Of a DNA stretch of 32,136 nucleotides, positions 28,874 through 32,136 are shown one piece after another. The notes beneath the pieces are model-generated. The model saw only the letters and a list, made by a program, of their open reading frames with translations. It was not told the DNA's origin and ran no database searches. Every line of letters starts with the position of its first letter. Within the stretch, counting starts at the first letter, position 1. The translations under genes and the position numbers were made by a program. The stretch is taken from the NCBI GenBank assembly GCA_023819315.1, contig JAMWBQ010000010.1:1-32136 (forward strand), in the 5' to 3' direction. Source of the DNA: Candidatus Omnitrophota bacterium (GTDB lineage: Bacteria > Omnitrophota > Gorgyraeia > Duberdicusellales > 4484-171).

Positions 28874-29709
28874 AACTTATCAAAGATATTAATTACCTCA
28901 TCTATAACCTCTTTGGGAGTAGAAGCACCAGCGGTAATACCTATAGAGTTAATATTCTTAAACCAATTTTTTTTTATCTCACTTTTATCCTCTATCCAAT
29001 AAGTTTTTTTATTTATTGATTTGGCAATCTGATATAACCTTTTGGTATTGGCGCTTGTCTTAGAACCAATAACAATAATTGTATCGGTCTTCTGAGCTAT
29101 TTTTTTTATCTCAATTTGTTTCTGCTGTGTAGGTTTACATATAGTGTTAAAAAACCTTATATCTTTTATACATCTTTTCAAAATCTTAAATATCCTTTTT
29201 ACCATTTCTAAATCCTGTGTTGATTGTACAACTACTGAGCAAGGTTTATCTTTTAATTTTTCTAATTCAGAGATAAATTTTTTATTTGGTTCAATAACGT
29301 AAGATTTATATTTCAATTGTCCTAATATTCCTAATACTTCGTCATGATTTTTATCTCCAACTACTATTATTTTTCTATTATTGCTCTCCTCTCTTTGAGC
29401 AATCTTATGTATCTCTTTAACCATCGGACAAGTAGCATCTATAATTTTATAACCTAAATTGTTTGCTTTCTCTATCCTCTTCTTAGGCTCTCCATGAGCA
29501 CGCACTAAAAAGATTTTATCTTTACCACTACCCAATTTTTTTATTTTTTTTATACCTAATTGTTTTAACCTTTCAATTACAAGTTCATTATGCACTATTT
29601 CTCCTGACATATAAACATTTCTATACTTTTTAGCAGTAACTTCTGCTATCTGGATAGCGCGCCTTACCCCAAAACAAAATCCCGCACTTTTTGCTAAAAT
29701 TATTTTCAT
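28870..29709 (-). CDS. ispH: 4-hydroxy-3-methylbut-2-enyl diphosphate reductase
   Basis: Fe-S cysteines in AGFCFGVRRAI, DATCPMVKEIHK, NTICKPTQQKQ; VRAHG, SKTSANT. Confidence 0.96.
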   Translation of the reverse strand: MKIILAKSAGFCFGVRRAIQIAEVTAKKYRNVYMSGEIVHNELVIERLKQLGIKKIKKLGSGKDKIFLVRAHGEPKKRIEKANNLGYKIIDATCPMVKEIHKIAQREESNNRKIIVVGDKNHDEVLGILGQLKYKSYVIEPNKKFISELEKLKDKPCSVVVQSTQDLEMVKRIFKILKRCIKDIRFFNTICKPTQQKQIEIKKIAQKTDTIIVIGSKTSANTKRLYQIAKSINKKTYWIEDKSEIKKNWFKNINSIGITAGASTPKEVIDEVINIFDKF

Positions 29710-30542
29710 CCTTTTCTTAAAATAATCTTCAACAACTTGTATAACTTTTTACCAAACCCTACATAAATACGTTTAGAGAAGACATCGTAATCATTATTTT
29801 CTATCTCATCTAATATAGATGAATATAAACTAGACATAATCTTTACTACTAAGCGTGATTTTTTATCGTTTATAAACATTATACCTTTATTTGCTTTCTG
29901 ATAATATAAGCGCACACGCTCTATTTGAAACTTCATTAAATTTCTAAAATTTTCATCTAATTTCTCTTTTTCTATATCCTTTTCTGTAATAGAAAATTTC
30001 TTTAGCTCATCCTGAGGCAAGTAAATTCTGCCTCTTAAAAAATCTTCTTTTATATCTCTTAATATATTGGTAAGTTGCATAGCGATACCTAAATTCACTG
30101 CATCCTCTTTCGCTCGCTCGTCACTATAACCAAATATATGTAACATAACTAATCCCACTACTCCTGCCACTTTGTAACAGTAATCGTATAAATCATCAAA
30201 ATTATTATATCTATTTTTTACTAAATCTAAATACATACCATTAATAAGCTCATCAAAATATAGTTTAGGTATACTGTATTTCTCTACTGTCTCTTTAAAC
30301 TCTATTAATAGAGGGGTATTTATTGTCTTACCACTATAGGTATCCGCTAAAATAATTTTTAAATTTTCTAATTTTTCCTCAGGAGAGTTCATATTTATAT
30401 CTATGTAATCTACTGCCTCATCAAGTAATCTACAGAATGCGTATACACTGTAACTGGCTTTCTTTTTTTCTCTATCTAAAAATATAGAAGCTAAATAAAA
30501 CGATGTAGCATACTTTTTAGTTATTTCTTTTGATGAATATAT
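29706..30542 (-). CDS. crtB: Phytoene synthase, extended N-terminus with apparent ATA start
   Basis: Track ORF starts at 30392 (MNSPEEKL), but the same frame stays open upstream and encodes [49 protein letters not shown], the conserved CrtB N-terminus including the first Asp-rich helix. C-terminal half has [25 protein letters not shown]. ATA at 30542-30540 follows AAGGAG by 6 nt. Confidence 0.85.
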   Translation of the reverse strand: [278 protein letters not shown]

Positions 30543-30578
30543 AGCTTTCTCCTTTTTTAAGTAAAATTATACACTCAC

Positions 30579-30926
30579 CTATAGTAGAGATTCATATCTA
30601 CTAAAACACGGACACCCTTTATTCTTAAGAATCTTAATCTGTTTTTCTATAGAATCTATATGCTGAATCTGATGGGCGCTACCGGTGGCTAATTTGATAG
30701 GGAGAGGACTCTTATGGTTATAACCTCTTCTTTTAAATTCCTTAACAAGATTTTCGTGCCTTAAAAATAATGCCTTTAATTTACCTTTCCAACGCAAAGT
30801 TTCAGGATGACGAGAATATCCTTTTTTATTCTTAGTAATAATTGACCAAATAGCATGTAGCTCGCGATGTTCGCCTAAAAGGTGTTTTCGGCATAAATTT
30901 TGAGGTTCTATATCCCATATCCTCAT
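30579..30926 (-). CDS. T4 endonuclease V-like (Pyr_excise family) pyrimidine dimer DNA glycosylase
   Basis: HLLGEHRELHAIWSII...ALFLRHENLVKEFKRRGYNHKSPL is similar to the T4 DenV [9 protein letters not shown] / ...LIAECLKRGFNIKD layout. Confidence 0.8.
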   Translation of the reverse strand: MRIWDIEPQNLCRKHLLGEHRELHAIWSIITKNKKGYSRHPETLRWKGKLKALFLRHENLVKEFKRRGYNHKSPLPIKLATGSAHQIQHIDSIEKQIKILKNKGCPCFSRYESLL

Positions 30927-30950
30927 CCTAATCGTTACTAAAGTGGTATT

Positions 30951-31820
30951 TTACATTTCTATACCAAATACTTTTCTAACTAAAAGACCAATAAAAAAGT
31001 TAATAAACGCTATCCCTAAACTTATACCAGCCATTTCCAAAAATCTTTTACGAAAAGATAATTCCTTAGCAATAGATATATAAAAGGTAAAGAGAAAAAT
31101 AATTAAAATAGCATTAAAAATCACAAATGATAAGGAGATGAATATATTTTTAAATATAAAATAGGGGGTAATTAAAATAATAACTGTTCCAATATAAGCA
31201 AATCCTGTATAAACGCTCGCCTTAAGAGGACTTTTACCTATATCTTCCTGTTTGGTAGAAAGATATTCGGAAGCAGACATAGACATAGAAGCAGCTATAC
31301 CTGTAATTAATCCAACAATACCTACTAACTTAGTATTCTGGAGAGCTAAACTAAATCCAACTAAGGCACCGGTTAATTCCACTAATGCATCATTTAAACC
31401 TAAGACAATAGAGCTTACGTATTTTAACCGCTCTTCATCTAACAAGGATATTAACTGTTGTTCATGTCTATCTTCTTCTCTAATTATATACTCAATTTGG
31501 GGAGAAATTTCTTTTAAGGTTTCATATGTCTTCTGTGCTTTGCCCTCTCCTTTCTCCATAAGTTTTATACCAAAAGTGATACCGAATATACGGTTAACCA
31601 AAACAAAAAGGAAAATCTTTAATCTATCAGGAGATACATCTTTTTGCGTTAAAGTCTTCCAGAAATCGTAATGAACTTTCTCTTCGTTAGAAATTTTAAT
31701 TAACACCTTTTTATTTTCAACTTCTTTAATAATTGAGCTTAACTTCTTATAAATTATATGCTCGGTAATTTCGTTTCTTTGTATCCCCAAAATTTTTTCT
31801 CTTATATCTTTACCCAACAT
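30951..31820 (-). CDS. Rubrerythrin/ferritin-like domain fused to VIT1/CCC1-type transporter
   Basis: N-terminal helical region with EEKVHYDFW and EEDRHEQQL; C-terminal VLGLNDALVELTGALVGFSLAL...MSASEYLSTKQE typical of VIT1/CCC1. The track ORF start at 31868 lies inside tRNA-Arg; ATG at 31820 (MLGKDIREKILG) is the likely start. Confidence 0.88.
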   Translation of the reverse strand: MLGKDIREKILGIQRNEITEHIIYKKLSSIIKEVENKKVLIKISNEEKVHYDFWKTLTQKDVSPDRLKIFLFVLVNRIFGITFGIKLMEKGEGKAQKTYETLKEISPQIEYIIREEDRHEQQLISLLDEERLKYVSSIVLGLNDALVELTGALVGFSLALQNTKLVGIVGLITGIAASMSMSASEYLSTKQEDIGKSPLKASVYTGFAYIGTVIILITPYFIFKNIFISLSFVIFNAILIIFLFTFYISIAKELSFRKRFLEMAGISLGIAFINFFIGLLVRKVFGIEM

Positions 31821-31845
31821 ATCTATCCTCAAAATTAATAAAATT

Positions 31846-31919
31846 CGCGCCCGGCGTGAATCGAACACGCAACCCTCTGCTTAGAAGGCAGATGCTCTAT
31901 CCTATTGAGCTACGGGCGC
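31846..31919 (-). tRNA. tRNA-Arg(TCT)
   Basis: Reverse complement GCGCCCGTAGCTCAATAGGATAGAGCATCTGCCTTCTAAGCAGAGGGTTGCGTGTTCGATTCACGCCGGGCGCG folds as a cloverleaf with anticodon TCT. Confidence 0.95.
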
Positions 31920-32013
31920 AAAATTTAATTTAAAATATACACCTTCTATAATTTATTGTCAACATCTTAGTTTCCTTTTGTTATTATAGCTTAGGACATG
32001 TAAAGGGGACAGG

Positions 32014-32136
32014 CTACTTTTTATCATCGTCTTTCTTCTTTTTCGGTCTTCCTATTGGTCTCAGAGTAGATTCTAATCCAAGTTTCTCTGTTATCTTAAC
32101 CTGCCATTCACTATCTCCATAAGGCGATTGGCGATT
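32014..32136 (-). mobile_element. C-terminal fragment of REP-associated tyrosine transposase (RAYT/IS200-like Y1 transposase), N-terminal part beyond window
   Basis: Hand translation: NRQSPYGDSEWQVKITEKLGLESTLRPIGRPKKKKDDDKK*; the GDxEW...LGLESTLRPxGRPKK tail is typical of RAYT proteins. Followed by GTAGCCTGTCCCCTTTACA. Confidence 0.75.

Noticed and set aside
29706-30542. crtB as a frameshifted pseudogene
   Set aside because: The frame is continuous from the conserved N-terminus through the C-terminus; only the start codon is anomalous.
22854-30542. Retinal/rhodopsin system
   Set aside because: No rhodopsin or carotenoid 15,15'-dioxygenase in the window; beta-carotene alone does not support it.
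31252-31671. 139-aa plus-strand ORF antisense to the VIT1-like gene
   Set aside because: Opposite a conserved membrane protein; composition looks like antisense translation.
1-32136. CRISPR array, prophage or integrated element
   Set aside because: No regular repeat-spacer structure or phage structural genes seen. The Xer recombinase sits in a housekeeping context rather than next to a tRNA.

Overview
AT-rich bacterial chromosomal window from a Gram-negative-type organism that encodes lipid A/Kdo enzymes. Gene content suggests a Candidatus Omnitrophota-like lineage, but this is a tentative inference. Positions 2-18659 form one compact co-directional minus-strand block: DUF5674-like, queC, queD, murI, a lipoprotein amidase, several GT9/GT4 glycosyltransferases (one a GT4-GT9 fusion), a polysaccharide deacetylase, an LpxL-like/ELM1-like fusion, lpxK, waaA, xerC/D-type recombinase, topA, dprA and aroK. 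Next is a two-gene plus-strand signalling module (CheC-like protein plus REC with a degenerate GGDEF), then tRNA-Pro, an rdgB-like NTPase and a B12-binding radical SAM protein. Positions ~22.85-30.55 kb hold a carotenoid island: heterodimeric CrtYc/CrtYd-like lycopene cyclase, TPR protein, GGPP synthase, MenA-like UbiA prenyltransferase, NDH-2-like oxidoreductase, crtI, ispH and crtB. It is followed by a T4 endonuclease V-like protein, a ferritin-like/VIT1 fusion, tRNA-Arg and the C-terminus of a RAYT-type (IS200-like) transposase. The points most worth a second look are: (i) crtB, whose coding frame extends 50 codons upstream of the called ATG and has no canonical start, only an ATA 6 nt after AAGGAG; (ii) carotenoid genes interleaved with MenA-like and NDH-2-like genes; (iii) the CheC-like/degenerate GGDEF pair; (iv) a palindromic shared -10 between divergent genes with an apparently leaderless crtYc; (v) the acyltransferase-ELM1 and GT4-GT9 fusions.
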